Part shown: piece by piece, positions 27,252-36,679 of the stretch
Numbering within the stretch: the first letter of the stretch is position 1
How the letters are laid out: the number at the start of each line of letters is the position of its first letter
The notes under the pieces: generated by a model
Database searches by the model: none
What the model was told of the DNA's origin: nothing
What the model saw: the letters and a program-made list of their open reading frames with translations, nothing else
Assembly (NCBI RefSeq): GCF_900155965.1
Contig: NZ_FTMG01000015.1
Coordinates: 1-64,000 of the forward strand
Length of the DNA stretch: 64,000 nucleotides
Direction: 5' to 3'
Origin: Mucilaginibacter lappiensis
GTDB taxonomy: Bacteria > Bacteroidota > Bacteroidia > Sphingobacteriales > Sphingobacteriaceae
Position numbers and translations under genes: made by a program

Positions 27252-28286
27252 TTACCCAGCTAAACCCATGCTCATTTCCTCTTCCACGGCTTCGGCCATA
27301 AATTCTTCGGCTTTGAGCACCATTTGTTCGGAGCCAATGAAAATAGGGGTACGTTGGTGCAGAGAATTCACATCCAGCTCCATAATGCGGTTTTTACCGT
27401 CTGTGGCCCGGCCACCAGCTTGCTCAATAACAAACGACATGGGGTTGCACTCATAAACCAGTCGTAATTTGCCGCCTGGAGTGGCCGCGGTAACCGGGTA
27501 AATGAATATGCCCCCTTTGATCATGCTGCGGTGCAGGTCGGCTATCATAGAGCCTACATAGCGCGAGCTGTAAGGGCGATGCGTGGCTTCATCTTCTACC
27601 TGGCAATATTTGATATATGATTTTACCCCTTGCGGGAAATGCACGTAGTAACCTTCGTTTATGGAGTAGATAATACCGGTTTTTGGTATTTTCATGTTTG
27701 GGTGCGACAGGCAGAATTCGCCTATGGACGGATCCAGCGTAAAGCCGTTAACCCCCTTGCCTGTGGTATAAACCAGCATGGTAGATGTACCGTAGATCAC
27801 ATAACCCGCGGCAACCTGGTTTACTCCCATTTGTAATACATCGGCCAGTGTTGCCCGGCCCGAAGTGCTCTGTCTGCGGTAAATGGAAAAAATAGTACCC
27901 ACTGAAACATTTACATCAATATTGGATGATCCGTCTAAGGGATCGATAGCTACAATGTATTTGGCATCCAGTGATACGTCAGTATCCAGCATCACAATTT
28001 CTTCATTTTCTTCTGATGCTAGGATACAGCATTCGCCGCCACTTTTAAGTGCGGTTATAAATTGCTCATTGGCATAAATATCCAGTTTTTGCTGACTTTC
28101 GCCCTGGATATTGGTGCTGCCAGCTTCTCCCTGCATGTCCATTAAACCTGCTTTGTTTACCTCGCGGTTAACTATTTTTGCAGCTATGCCTATATCGCGT
28201 AGCAAGCGCGAAAGCTCACCTTTAGCGTACGGAAAATCGGCTTGTTTTTCAATGATAAATTGCCCTAATGTTTTTGCTTGTGCCAT
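27252..28286 (-). CDS. fbp: Fructose-1,6-bisphosphatase, class 1
   Basis: A 344-residue cytoplasmic enzyme that hydrolyses fructose 1,6-bisphosphate to fructose 6-phosphate, the committed gluconeogenic step. The class 1 signature is clear: IDPLDGSSNIDVNVSVGTIF (metal and phosphate site, about residues 120-140), with CNPMSFVIEQAGGRATDG near 280-300 matching the conserved substrate-binding region. Length is typical. It is convergent with pckA, separated by a terminator and a REP-like palindrome. No cysteine-rich redox insertion of the plant type is seen. Confidence 0.97.
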   Translation of the reverse strand: MAQAKTLGQFIIEKQADFPYAKGELSRLLRDIGIAAKIVNREVNKAGLMDMQGEAGSTNIQGESQQKLDIYANEQFITALKSGGECCILASEENEEIVMLDTDVSLDAKYIVAIDPLDGSSNIDVNVSVGTIFSIYRRQSTSGRATLADVLQMGVNQVAAGYVIYGTSTMLVYTTGKGVNGFTLDPSIGEFCLSHPNMKIPKTGIIYSINEGYYVHFPQGVKSYIKYCQVEDEATHRPYSSRYVGSMIADLHRSMIKGGIFIYPVTAATPGGKLRLVYECNPMSFVIEQAGGRATDGKNRIMELDVNSLHQRTPIFIGSEQMVLKAEEFMAEAVEEEMSMGLAG

Positions 28287-28451
28287 AGGCTTAGTGTAAT
28301 TTTTACGTATTAATTTGTTATTGGTTTGCTGACAAGATAATCATAAAAAAGCCTAAAATAAAACAATTTGGCAATATTTATCGTCGATAACGTTTGCGTT
28401 TTATGACTTAATAGTGTAAAAATGGCTACTAAAAGGTGTTAGCATAGTGTA

Positions 28452-30347
28452 TTATTCACCAACATACGTCCAGGCACTTTCGTAGGCGTTCAGGCGTTCG
28501 GTATAGTCTATCAGGTCGGCATAAAAAACAAGTCGGGTAAGGGTGGAGCTGTCGCCGATAACCACTAGTTTCTTCCGGGCCCGGGTTAGGGCAACGTTCA
28601 TCCGGCGGATGTCTGAAAGGAAACCGATCTCGCCTTCAGCGTTGCTGCGCGTCATGCTGATGTAAACCACATCACGTTCCTGCCCCTGGAAACTATCAAC
28701 GGTGTTTACCGAAATATGATTGCTGTAGGGGAGTAAATCGGGGTGGGCGACCAGTAACTCATTCAATACCCTGATCTGTTCTTTGTATGGTGCTATAATG
28801 GCAATGGAAGGGAAATTGGTGGTGTCGGTTAAATTGCCAACCAGCTTATTCAAATGCTTTAGTAAAAACACAGCCTCTTCGGGATTCGCTATGCTGGTGC
28901 CTTGCTGTTGCTCATCGAAACCACAACCCGCGGTATCTACAAATGATACAGGCATATCTCCCAGAAATAATAGGCGTTGTGCTACAGAGGCGTGCGCTTT
29001 CAATTTACCCTGATAAAACTCTGCCGATGAAAAGCCCATGATATCCTGGTGCATACGGTATTGTTCTTCAAGCAATACTACAGCTTCAGGGTGCAAAGCC
29101 GCGCATTTCTCCAGCAGGGTAGTGCTCAGTCCGTTCTTTGCCGCCTCTGCCGATTTAATGGTTGGTGGCAGCTGACAATGATCGCCAGCCAGTATTACTT
29201 TCTGTGCTTTCAGTATAGGTATCCAGCAGGCTGGTTCCAATGCTTGTCCGGCCTCATCAATCACTACAGTATCAAATTTCACATCGCGTATGGTGTAATG
29301 ATTGGCGCCTACCAGTGTAGCGGTGATCACCTGGGCTTTGCTCACCAGGTCATCAACTATGTGCTGCTCGGTGGCTGCTACATCCTTCATGATCTTATGC
29401 GCTTCGTTGAACAGGGCCTTACGCTGGTCACGCTCTGCTTTACCAAAGCTGCGTTTGTATTTGTGGGCCATGTCTTTATAAGCACTGGCCTGTTTTTTTA
29501 GTTTTTTGATCTCTTTGTTATCCGCATGCTCACTCACCTTGCTATCGAGCGTTAAAGAGAACAGCTTTTCCGATACACGGGCTGGGTTGCCGATGCGCAA
29601 TACATTCAAGCCTTCATCGGTCAGTTTTTCGCTGAGCAGATCAACCGCTGTATTACTTGGAGCCACAACCAACACCTGTTTTTTATTTTGTTGGACGAGC
29701 GCTTTAATGGCTTGAACCAGCGTGGTTGTTTTACCCGTGCCCGGTGGCCCGTGCACAATAGCCAAATCCTGCGCCGAAACGATCTTCTGAACCGCTTCTG
29801 TCTGCGAAGCATTTAAGCGTGGAACGGAAACAGGGGCAACAATATTAAATGCCGGCGCTTTATCTCCCGTAAGGATCTGGATCAATCGTTCTTCCTGTGG
29901 CTTTGCTGCTAATACAGAGGCCTGTTTAATGGCGTTCTGCATTTCATCGTAGCTGTTATTATCAAAAAGGAGGTCGATACCCAGTTTGCCGTCGCGGCTC
30001 CAATCAGGTAGTTCGTCCGTGTATAAGGTGATTTTCAGACGGTCCCCACCCTGGTAGGTGATGGTGCCTTCCACGCGGTCATTCTTAGGGTCGTGATTGG
30101 AGAACAGGGCAGCCGGTACACCAAAACGCAACTGGTGCGACAAGTCTTTATGCGTGGTTCGTTCCACCTCCACGCTGATATAATCGCCCCGGCCGGGCTC
30201 TGTTCCGCGGATAGCGATGGGGTACCAGCTAAGTCCTTGCGCGCGGCGATCAGCAGCTGATGAGTTTTCGGTTAGTTTGAGATAAGCGTTACGGTCCTCC
30301 TCTTTTTCTTTATTCAGCAGGTCGAGGAGCTTTTTGAAATAATCCAT
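28452..30347 (-). CDS. Superfamily 1 helicase, IGHMBP2/Dna2-NAM7-like
   Basis: A 631-residue ATP-dependent helicase. Motif order: an OB-like N-terminal domain (about 35-135, with YISVEVERTTHKDLSHQLRF), motif I GPPGTGKTTT (Gly200-Lys206), motif II VVIDEAGQALEPACW, motif III LAGDHCQLPPTIKS. In the second core domain come EEQYRMHQDIMGF, VDSFQGQERDVVYISMTRSN and NVALTRARKKLVVIGD. This is the UPF1-like branch of SF1, found in many Bacteroidetes. Nucleic acid target unknown. The ATG at 30347 is preferred over a TTG three codons upstream. It is last on its strand, 177 bp after the monooxygenase gene. Confidence 0.9.
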   Translation of the reverse strand: MDYFKKLLDLLNKEKEEDRNAYLKLTENSSAADRRAQGLSWYPIAIRGTEPGRGDYISVEVERTTHKDLSHQLRFGVPAALFSNHDPKNDRVEGTITYQGGDRLKITLYTDELPDWSRDGKLGIDLLFDNNSYDEMQNAIKQASVLAAKPQEERLIQILTGDKAPAFNIVAPVSVPRLNASQTEAVQKIVSAQDLAIVHGPPGTGKTTTLVQAIKALVQQNKKQVLVVAPSNTAVDLLSEKLTDEGLNVLRIGNPARVSEKLFSLTLDSKVSEHADNKEIKKLKKQASAYKDMAHKYKRSFGKAERDQRKALFNEAHKIMKDVAATEQHIVDDLVSKAQVITATLVGANHYTIRDVKFDTVVIDEAGQALEPACWIPILKAQKVILAGDHCQLPPTIKSAEAAKNGLSTTLLEKCAALHPEAVVLLEEQYRMHQDIMGFSSAEFYQGKLKAHASVAQRLLFLGDMPVSFVDTAGCGFDEQQQGTSIANPEEAVFLLKHLNKLVGNLTDTTNFPSIAIIAPYKEQIRVLNELLVAHPDLLPYSNHISVNTVDSFQGQERDVVYISMTRSNAEGEIGFLSDIRRMNVALTRARKKLVVIGDSSTLTRLVFYADLIDYTERLNAYESAWTYVGE

Positions 30348-30384
30348 TGCCTGCAAAGGTAGGGGATTTTTGGGAGTAAGGCTT

Positions 30385-30525
30385 TTTGGAGCAAGGGGCT
30401 TTGGAACAAGGATTTTAGGAATTTATCTTGCGCTAATTTGCAAGGAGTACAAACATGTATTTGTTCCTTGCTCTCCAAATCTTTAATCCTTGTTCTTTGC
30501 TCCAATAATCGTTGCTCCAAAAATT
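30385..30525. repeat. Long imperfect inverted repeat between helicase and monooxygenase genes
   Basis: The left side carries TTTTTGGAGCAAGG followed by GGAACAAGGATTTTAGG; the right side carries ATCCTTGTTC, TTTGCTCCAA and TTGCTCCAAAAAT. The centre is a tighter hairpin, CAAGGA...ACAAA...TTTGT...TCCTTG near 30450-30475. The unit fills almost the whole 176-bp gap. It may act as a structured spacer in the transcript, or be a repeat of another family built from GGAGCAAGG-like words. Confidence 0.55.
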
Positions 30526-30817
30526 ATTTCACAGCCAACAGATCTACCTGCTCAATAACCGGGGCGGTGGCTAATAGTTCGGGTGCTTTGGCCATTAGTG
30601 CCTGCGCTATTTGCCCGTCAAGATGCGCTTTGCGGCCTTCTTCGTGCTCAAAGGTATCAAAGATACCAAATGTTGACGGGCCCAGTTGCAGGGCATACCA
30701 GCTAACGGTATCGGGTTCCTGTTGTGCCAGCGGAAGGGCGCTTTTTATAAAATCGGCCACTTCTTGTTCTTTGCCGGGCTTGGCCTCCAGACGGACGAGT
30801 AATGCGAATTTAACCAT
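30524..30817 (-). CDS. Antibiotic biosynthesis monooxygenase (ABM/YgiN-like) domain protein
   Basis: A 97-residue single-domain protein with a dimeric ferredoxin-like fold. Pattern: beta strand KFALLVRLEAKPGKEQEVADF, helix, then VSWYALQLGPSTFGIFDTFE and DGQIAQALMAKAPELLATAP, typical of the ABM family. Members include quinol monooxygenase YgiN, heme-degrading enzymes and aldolase-like proteins. The reaction here is unknown. It is cytoplasmic, with no signal peptide. Its stop codon lies at the edge of the inverted repeat that separates it from the helicase gene. Confidence 0.85.
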   Translation of the reverse strand: MVKFALLVRLEAKPGKEQEVADFIKSALPLAQQEPDTVSWYALQLGPSTFGIFDTFEHEEGRKAHLDGQIAQALMAKAPELLATAPVIEQVDLLAVK

Positions 30818-31043
30818 GATTTTGTTTGTTTTGAGATAATGTATGGGTGGATATTTAATTGAAAACGTAGATATAACAATTCCCAGTGTCTAAAGTTCCG
30901 TTGGTTGTAAGCTTTATTCTTGTTCCGGAATTCCTTATTTCTTACTCCGAAAATCTTTACTCAAAAAAATCTGTAAGGATTTTTCTTCGGGTACGACTAA
31001 GCCGCAAAAGCACAGGAAAAATAGTTTAACCCGGAATATATTC

Positions 31044-31634
31044 ATGTCAAACAATAATGATATCACCACCAATGTGTTAACAGAGCCAGGTAAATGGGTG
31101 GCTCAATATGCCGATTACTTATATACATATGCCTATACGCGTATTAACGACGAAGACTTGGCAAAGGACCTGGTTCAGGAAACTTTCCTGGCGGCTTTAG
31201 AAAAGCTCGATCAGTTTAAGGGCAACAGCTCCGAAAGAACCTGGTTAACGGCTATTCTGAAAAACAAGGTGATCGATGTATACCGTAAAAAGTCATCGGC
31301 TTTTGCCAAAAAAACAGATGTGGTAGAAGCCGAACAGGAACAGCAGGATTTTTTTGACCACGACGACGGCCATTGGAACGTAGAGCACCGGCCAAAAGCA
31401 TTTGGGATTGAAGAGCAAGACCCTTTAACCAACAAGGAGTTTAATTACATCCTGCAAAAATGTTTGCAAAAGCTGCCGGCGCTCTGGCTTTCCGTATTTA
31501 CCATGAAACATATGGATGATCAGACTACAGATGTTATTTGTGAGGAATTGAGGGTTTCGCCCTCAAATTTCTGGGTTATTATTCACCGCACCAAGCTCAA
31601 CCTGAGGGCTTGTTTGCAAAAAAACTGGATTTAA
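31044..31634 (+). CDS. ECF-type RNA polymerase sigma-70 factor
   Basis: A 196-residue alternative sigma factor. Region 2 is seen at about residues 20-80 (YAYTRINDEDLAKDLVQETF, FKGNSSERTWLTAILKNKVI) and region 4 at about 135-190 (LQKLPALWLSVFTMKHMDDQ, then SNFWVIIHRTKLNLRACLQK). Between them is a linker of about 50 residues rich in Asp, Glu and His (QEQQDFFDHDDGHWNVEHRP), longer than in most ECF factors. A zinc-binding anti-sigma-like gene follows 14 bp later, so the two form a switch. Target promoters are not visible in this window with any certainty. Confidence 0.93.
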   Translation: MSNNNDITTNVLTEPGKWVAQYADYLYTYAYTRINDEDLAKDLVQETFLAALEKLDQFKGNSSERTWLTAILKNKVIDVYRKKSSAFAKKTDVVEAEQEQQDFFDHDDGHWNVEHRPKAFGIEEQDPLTNKEFNYILQKCLQKLPALWLSVFTMKHMDDQTTDVICEELRVSPSNFWVIIHRTKLNLRACLQKNWI

Positions 31635-31638
31635 AATA

Positions 31639-31646
31639 GGGGAGGA
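31639..31646 (+). promoter_or_regulatory. Strong Shine-Dalgarno-like site before the anti-sigma gene
   Basis: GGGGAGGA sits 2-3 bases before the ATG at 31649. Nearly all other genes here lack such a site, as is normal in Bacteroidetes. The close spacing (2 nt) makes its efficiency uncertain. Confidence 0.35.
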
Positions 31647-31648
31647 AT

Positions 31649-31924
31649 ATGGATGAACTAACAAAAATAGCGTATAACTGTCGCAAAGCCACTCATTTAA
31701 TTGAAAAGAAGCTGATAGATCATTTAACGCTTCGTGAAAAACTGGAACTGAAGATACATCTGGCCGGTTGCTCGGTTTGCCGGGTCTTTGAACAGCAGAG
31801 CTCGCTTATTAATAAAATGGTACGCGATCTTTTCCATCCGGAAAAGATCACGGAACTTAAGCTGGATGAAGAGTATAAAAAACAGATGCAGGAACGTATT
31901 GAAGAAAAACTGAATAAGCATTGA
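31649..31924 (+). CDS. Small zinc-finger anti-sigma-like protein
   Basis: A 91-residue soluble protein with the zinc-binding anti-sigma pattern: Cys11, then His37 and Cys41-x2-Cys44 in HLAGCSVCRVFEQQ. No membrane segment is present, so it would act in the cytoplasm, possibly as a redox- or zinc-sensitive inhibitor of the sigma factor encoded 14 bp upstream. The charged C-terminus (EEYKKQMQERIEEKLNKH) is probably helical. Function is inferred from motif and position. Confidence 0.75.
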   Translation: MDELTKIAYNCRKATHLIEKKLIDHLTLREKLELKIHLAGCSVCRVFEQQSSLINKMVRDLFHPEKITELKLDEEYKKQMQERIEEKLNKH

Positions 31925-32206
31925 GATAAATTTTACTAAACCGATATAGCCAGCAATGGGCTGGATAAATGAGCTGATAGGATTTACGCCCGGTAACAAT
32001 TTACTTACAATATTTAATGAATAAAAAATAAGTGTATTAAATACACAATAAATGTTAATATTGTAGTAACCAATTGCTTAACCGGTAGTATTTTATCATT
32101 ATATAGTGCTTTTTTATCATTGTGCGCTCATTACGAGATAATTGTGCCTGATGACGATGGATTTTGCCGGTTGATGGAATAAAAAATATCAACTAAATCT
32201 CACATC
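31925..32206. other. Gene-free AT-rich stretch, no clear signal
   Basis: 280 bases between the anti-sigma gene and the ThuA fusion gene. A short palindrome, GTGTATT-A-AATACAC near 32033, is the only structure noticed. No terminator or consensus promoter could be assigned. Confidence 0.4.
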
Positions 32207-35200
32207 ATGTCTCTCAAATTCAAACTCATCTGTATTTTATGGCTTGGGCTTAGCTTTTTGCTGTATTCGTTTAAAAAGCCGGCTCCGGGGCCGCGTGTAT
32301 TGGTGTTTTCAAAAACACTGGGCTGGCATCATTCCTGTATCCCGTTTGGTATAGCAGCTATCCAAAAATTGGGTAAGGAGAACGGTTTTGAAGTGGATAC
32401 TGCCACCAACGCCGCGCTTTTTACCAACGATAACCTCAAAAAATACCAGGCGGTGATATTTAACTGCACTACCGGCAATGTGCTTAATGCCGAAGAGCAG
32501 GCCGCCTTTGAGCGTTATATACAGGCTGGCGGTGGTTTTGCCGGTGTGCATTCGGCGGCGGATACCGAATACGACTGGCCCTGGTATGGTAAACTGGTAG
32601 GGGCATACTTTTCCAGTCACCCCAATAATTCCAATATTCGCAAGGCTACTATTGATGTTACCGATCGTACCAACCCCATCACGGCCAATTTACCCGCCCG
32701 CTGGGAGCGTACCGACGAATGGTATAATTATAAATCCATCTACAGCGGCATCCATGTGTTAGCCAGCCTTGACGAAAATACCTACGATGGTGGTACCAAT
32801 GGTGCCGACCATCCCATTACCTGGTACCACGAGTTTGATGGCGGTCGCTCTTTTTATACCGGTTGCGGCCATACCGACGAAAGTTACAGCGATCCGCTCT
32901 TCTTGAGCCAATTACTCGGCGGCATCAAATACGCTATGGGGAATGGCAAGCCTTTAGATTATACCAAGGCTTACTCCAAAGTAGCGCCCGATCAGGGTCG
33001 GTTTGTGAAAACGGTATTGGTTAATAACATTGCTTCGCCCATGGAGTTGGCTGTTGCCAAAGATGGCCAGGTGTTTTTTACGCAGTTGTACGGTAATTTT
33101 TCGGTGTATAATACGCATACCAAACAGTACAAGGTGATCCATAAATTCCCCATTACTGATGATGGCGGAACGGGTGTTATCGGCCTCAATATCGATCCCC
33201 AGTTTGAAACCAATGGCTATGTTTATATCTATTATATGCCTGCCGGGCAAACCATCGAACCATTGAATTTTCAGCTATCCCGGTTTACTTTAAGCAAGCA
33301 GAACGTGCTCGATCTCAAATCAGAAAAGATTTTATTTAAAGTACCGGTTCAAAAGGTGAGCGGTGCGCATCATGGCGGTTCCCTGGCCTGGGATAAGAAT
33401 GGTAACCTGTATCTTTCTGTCGGCGACAGCTCCAGTCCCTTCCCTTCAGATGGCTATGCTCCGCTGGATGAACGCCCCGGTCAGGAACATTATAGTCTGG
33501 ACGCTCAGCGTAGCGCCGGTAATACCAACGATCTGAAAGGAAAGATCCTGCGGATCCACCCAGAGCCTGACGGTACGTATACCATCCCCGAAGGCAACCT
33601 GTTCCCGAAAGGTACACCTAAAACCCGTCCCGAAATTTATGTGATGGGCTGCCGTAACCCATACCGTATAGCCGTAAATCCCAAAACATCGGTGCTGTAT
33701 TGGGGTGAGATAGGTCCCGACGCCGGGCACGATTCGCCACGAGGCCCGCGCGGTTATGATGAGTTTAATCAGGCCCGTAAAGCCGGTAATTTTGGCTGGC
33801 CGTATTTTGTAGGCAACAACTTCGCTTACTCGCATTGGGATTTTGCCACGGCAACGCCCGGACCTATGTTTGATCCTAAAGCACCGGTGAATAACTCGCC
33901 CAATAATACCGGTTTAAATGTTTTGCCTCCGGCGATGCCTGCCATGATCTGGTATCCTTACGCTGCTTCGGATGAATTCCCGGAACTGGGTTTGGGCGGC
34001 CGGTGCGCCATCGGTGGCGATTTTTATGAGTATAATGCTGCTAATCCTAATCCTAACAAATTCCCGGCTTATTATGACGGTACTTTATTTGTGGCCGACT
34101 GGATGCGCAACTGGGTGATTGACCTGAGGTTTGATCAGAACGAAAATTATGTGCGTAACGAAGCGTTTATGCCATCAACCGGCGATTTCAGACGGCCTAT
34201 TGATATGCAGTTCGGGCCCGATGGTGTATTTTATATGCTGGAGTACGGTTCGGTTTATGGCGCGCAGAATGAAGATGCCCGCCTGGTGAAAATTGAATAC
34301 AATACCGGCAACCGTGCGCCGATAGCCAAAGCGGCTATTACCGATACGGCCATGATTAACCTGTATCAGCATACCAAATACCTCACTGCAGAGTTAAAAA
34401 CTATCCCGGTAAAAAAAGAAATAGCCGGCCAGGCACCGCTTACCGTAATGGTTAACGGGCAAGGCAGCCGTGATTTGGACGATGATGACCAGATCCGTTA
34501 TCAGTGGCTTTTTGATGGTAAAATAGTTGGAGCCACCACTGTTTCAGCAACGCACATCTACACTAAACCAGGTGTTTATAAAGCTATACTTAAAGTAACA
34601 GATAAGGCCGGTTCGGTAGGCCGTGATACTATACAGGTGAAAGTGGGCAACACCGTACCGTCGGTAACTATTGCCAGTGCCGATAATAAATCCTTCATCT
34701 GGAAAGGTAAGCCATTTAAGTACAACGTGGTGGTAAAGGATAAGGAGGATAAAGTGATCGATCCGAAACGGGTGAAGCTGTTTTACATTTATAATCCGCA
34801 GCCATCCACAGATGGTAAAACAGTTAAAAGCCTGGCAGCCTTGTCGGCTTCCGAAATCAATTATCCGGGTAAAGCCCTGATGGCCGCCAGCGATTGTAAA
34901 TCATGCCATACCATTAATAAGACTGCCGTAGGGCCAAGCTTTACAGCTATAGCCAACCGGTATAAAACACAAAAGGGCGCGACTGATAAATTGGCCAAAA
35001 AGATCATCAACGGCGGGGCCGGAAGCTGGGGAACGGAGCATTTGATGAGCGCGCACCCACAACTATCAACCCCGGATACCAAAGAAATCGTGCGTTATAT
35101 TTTTTCGCTGACGGATAAAAAGAACAAAGTTATGCCGTTGCCCCTGCATGGCAGCCTGAATTTGAAATTTAACGATGCCGAACCTCGTGGTCAGTACACC

Positions 35201-35647
35201 CTGTTGGCATCTTACACCGATAAAGGCGGCAAGGTAGTTGGCCCGCTCACCGGTACCGATGTGGTTACCCTGCGCAACGCGGATGTAAAAGCGGTTTATG
35301 CCGATGAATTGAAAGGGTTTAACCGTTTCAAGAACGATCTATCAGCCGGGAACCATAAATCCTATGTAATGTTCAGGGATATCGATCTTTCGAACATTAA
35401 AAAGTTTATTTTCCAGTACGCCTCTAAAGAAGCAGCGGGTGAGATCGAGGTACGTATCGATTCGCAGGCCGGACCGGTGATTGGTTCCGCAGCTTACACG
35501 GAAACGGGCGATTGGAAGAAACTAGCTTCTGTAACCGGAGAAGTGCAGAAACCGATGAGCGGTAAACATGATATTTACTTTTTTGCCATTAAAAGAACCA
35601 AACCAAGCGAAGGCATTTTGAGTATTAAGGATATACAGTTTGAGTAA
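32207..35647 (+). CDS. Multidomain ThuA / PQQ-type sugar dehydrogenase / PKD / cytochrome c / CBM protein
   Basis: A 1146-residue exported fusion. Domains in order: signal or anchor (1-22); ThuA-like (28-245; LVFSKTLGWHHSCI, GGGFAGVHSAADTEYDW); glucose/sorbosone dehydrogenase-like six-bladed propeller (about 265-705; SGAHHGGSLAWDKNGNLYLS, KGKILRIHPEPDG). Then a PKD domain (about 735-820; NGQGSRDLDDDDQIRYQWLF); a c-type cytochrome domain with heme site Cys897-Lys-Ser-Cys900-His901 and a likely Met ligand in EHLMSAHP; and a C-terminal CBM6-like sandwich (about 1020-1146). The likely role is periplasmic or surface oxidation of a sugar with electrons passed to the fused heme. The substrate and the role of the ThuA part are unknown. 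Confidence 0.88.
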   Translation: MSLKFKLICILWLGLSFLLYSFKKPAPGPRVLVFSKTLGWHHSCIPFGIAAIQKLGKENGFEVDTATNAALFTNDNLKKYQAVIFNCTTGNVLNAEEQAAFERYIQAGGGFAGVHSAADTEYDWPWYGKLVGAYFSSHPNNSNIRKATIDVTDRTNPITANLPARWERTDEWYNYKSIYSGIHVLASLDENTYDGGTNGADHPITWYHEFDGGRSFYTGCGHTDESYSDPLFLSQLLGGIKYAMGNGKPLDYTKAYSKVAPDQGRFVKTVLVNNIASPMELAVAKDGQVFFTQLYGNFSVYNTHTKQYKVIHKFPITDDGGTGVIGLNIDPQFETNGYVYIYYMPAGQTIEPLNFQLSRFTLSKQNVLDLKSEKILFKVPVQKVSGAHHGGSLAWDKNGNLYLSVGDSSSPFPSDGYAPLDERPGQEHYSLDAQRSAGNTNDLKGKILRIHPEPDGTYTIPEGNLFPKGTPKTRPEIYVMGCRNPYRIAVNPKTSVLYWGEIGPDAGHDSPRGPRGYDEFNQARKAGNFGWPYFVGNNFAYSHWDFATATPGPMFDPKAPVNNSPNNTGLNVLPPAMPAMIWYPYAASDEFPELGLGGRCAIGGDFYEYNAANPNPNKFPAYYDGTLFVADWMRNWVIDLRFDQNENYVRNEAFMPSTGDFRRPIDMQFGPDGVFYMLEYGSVYGAQNEDARLVKIEYNTGNRAPIAKAAITDTAMINLYQHTKYLTAELKTIPVKKEIAGQAPLTVMVNGQGSRDLDDDDQIRYQWLFDGKIVGATTVSATHIYTKPGVYKAILKVTDKAGSVGRDTIQVKVGNTVPSVTIASADNKSFIWKGKPFKYNVVVKDKEDKVIDPKRVKLFYIYNPQPSTDGKTVKSLAALSASEINYPGKALMAASDCKSCHTINKTAVGPSFTAIANRYKTQKGATDKLAKKIINGGAGSWGTEHLMSAHPQLSTPDTKEIVRYIFSLTDKKNKVMPLPLHGSLNLKFNDAEPRGQYTLLASYTDKGGKVVGPLTGTDVVTLRNADVKAVYADELKGFNRFKNDLSAGNHKSYVMFRDIDLSNIKKFIFQYASKEAAGEIEVRIDSQAGPVIGSAAYTETGDWKKLASVTGEVQKPMSGKHDIYFFAIKRTKPSEGILSIKDIQFE

Positions 35648-35698
35648 CCTCATCCTCAACGGAGAAGAGGGATAAGGAATAATAACAAATAAAAAAAA

Positions 35699-35795
35699 CA
35701 TGTCATTGCGGAGCGGAGCGTGGCAATCTCCTCGCGTTCTCATCGGTGAGAACAGCTACAAGATTGCTTCGTCGTTCCTCCTCCTATGACATATG
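35699..35795. repeat. REP-like palindrome, TCATTGCGGAG subtype
   Basis: The outer arms ATGTCATTGCGGAG and TATGACAT, and inner arms GGCAATCT with AGATTGCTT and GTTCTCA with TGAGAAC, form a multi-stem unit of about 97 bp. Related to, but distinct from, the TTGTCATCCTGAG subtype. It lies between the ThuA fusion gene and the first isomerase gene. Confidence 0.65.
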
Positions 35796-35818
35796 GAAGA
35801 GTATAACAACAATAAGCC

Positions 35819-36670
35819 ATGAAAAAATATACCATCATCCTAAGCGCCTGTCTGGCACTCGGATCTTCGGTTTTTGCCCAAAGCGGCAAGCCACTTTTTA
35901 CCAATGCTATAGGCGTACAGGCTTATACCTTTCGTAGCAGTATGCCCAAAGCCACTGTTGCGGTTTTGGATACTATCAAGGCCCTGGGTATAACCGAACT
36001 GGAAGGTGAGGGGTCAAAGGATATGCCCAAGGAACAATTTAAAAAGCTTTGCGATGAGCGAGGTATTAAAATTCCATCGGTTGGGGCAGGATATGACGAT
36101 ATTGTTAAAGATCCGCAAGCTGTAGTTAAGCTGGCTAAAACGCTGGGTGCAAGCTATGTAATGGTAGCCTGGATACCGCACAAAAAAGAGTTTACACTGG
36201 AGGATGCCAAAAAAGCGGTCGCCGATTTTAACCGCGTGGGTAAAATATTAAAGGAAAATGGATTGACCTTTTGTTATCATAGCCACGGCTATGAGTTTGG
36301 TAAGTACGGCGATGGTACGCTGTTTGATTACATCGCCAAAAATACCGATCCGCGATATGTATCGTTCGAGATCGATATCCTGTGGTCGTTTCATGGCGGG
36401 CAGGATCCTGCACAGCTCATCAATAAATACCCTTCGCGCATGAAGCTCATGCACCTGAAAGATATTCGCAAAGGCGTAGCTAACGACCTTACCGGCGGTA
36501 CCGATACCCGCAACGATGTAGCCCTGGGAACCGGGCAGATCAACATTCCCGAAGTGCTGAAGGCAGCTAAAAAGGCGGGCATCAAACACTACTTTATTGA
36601 GGATGAAAGCCCGTCGTACAGTAAACAATTGCCGGTTACTATAGCTTATATAAAAAGTTTAAAAAATTAA
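35819..36670 (+). CDS. Secreted sugar phosphate isomerase/epimerase-like TIM-barrel protein
   Basis: A 283-residue protein with signal peptide MKKYTIILSACLALGSSVFA and an AP-endonuclease-2/xylose-isomerase-like TIM barrel. Recognisable are GVQAYTFRSSMPKATVAVLD, LTFCYHSHGYEFGKYGDG and YVSFEIDILWSFHGGQDP, then RMKLMHLKDIRKG and HYFIEDESP. These supply the His, Asp and Glu residues of the metal site typical of the family. Exported members in Bacteroidetes often lie beside oxidoreductases and ThuA proteins and are suspected to act on keto-sugars. Followed 9 bp later by a second member, so co-transcribed. Confidence 0.85.
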   Translation: MKKYTIILSACLALGSSVFAQSGKPLFTNAIGVQAYTFRSSMPKATVAVLDTIKALGITELEGEGSKDMPKEQFKKLCDERGIKIPSVGAGYDDIVKDPQAVVKLAKTLGASYVMVAWIPHKKEFTLEDAKKAVADFNRVGKILKENGLTFCYHSHGYEFGKYGDGTLFDYIAKNTDPRYVSFEIDILWSFHGGQDPAQLINKYPSRMKLMHLKDIRKGVANDLTGGTDTRNDVALGTGQINIPEVLKAAKKAGIKHYFIEDESPSYSKQLPVTIAYIKSLKN

Positions 36671-36679
36671 TATAAACAT

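Noticed and set aside
32033..32048. Short palindrome GTGTATTAAATACAC as an operator
   Set aside because: In DNA this AT-rich a 15-base palindrome is expected by chance, and it is far from the nearest start codon.
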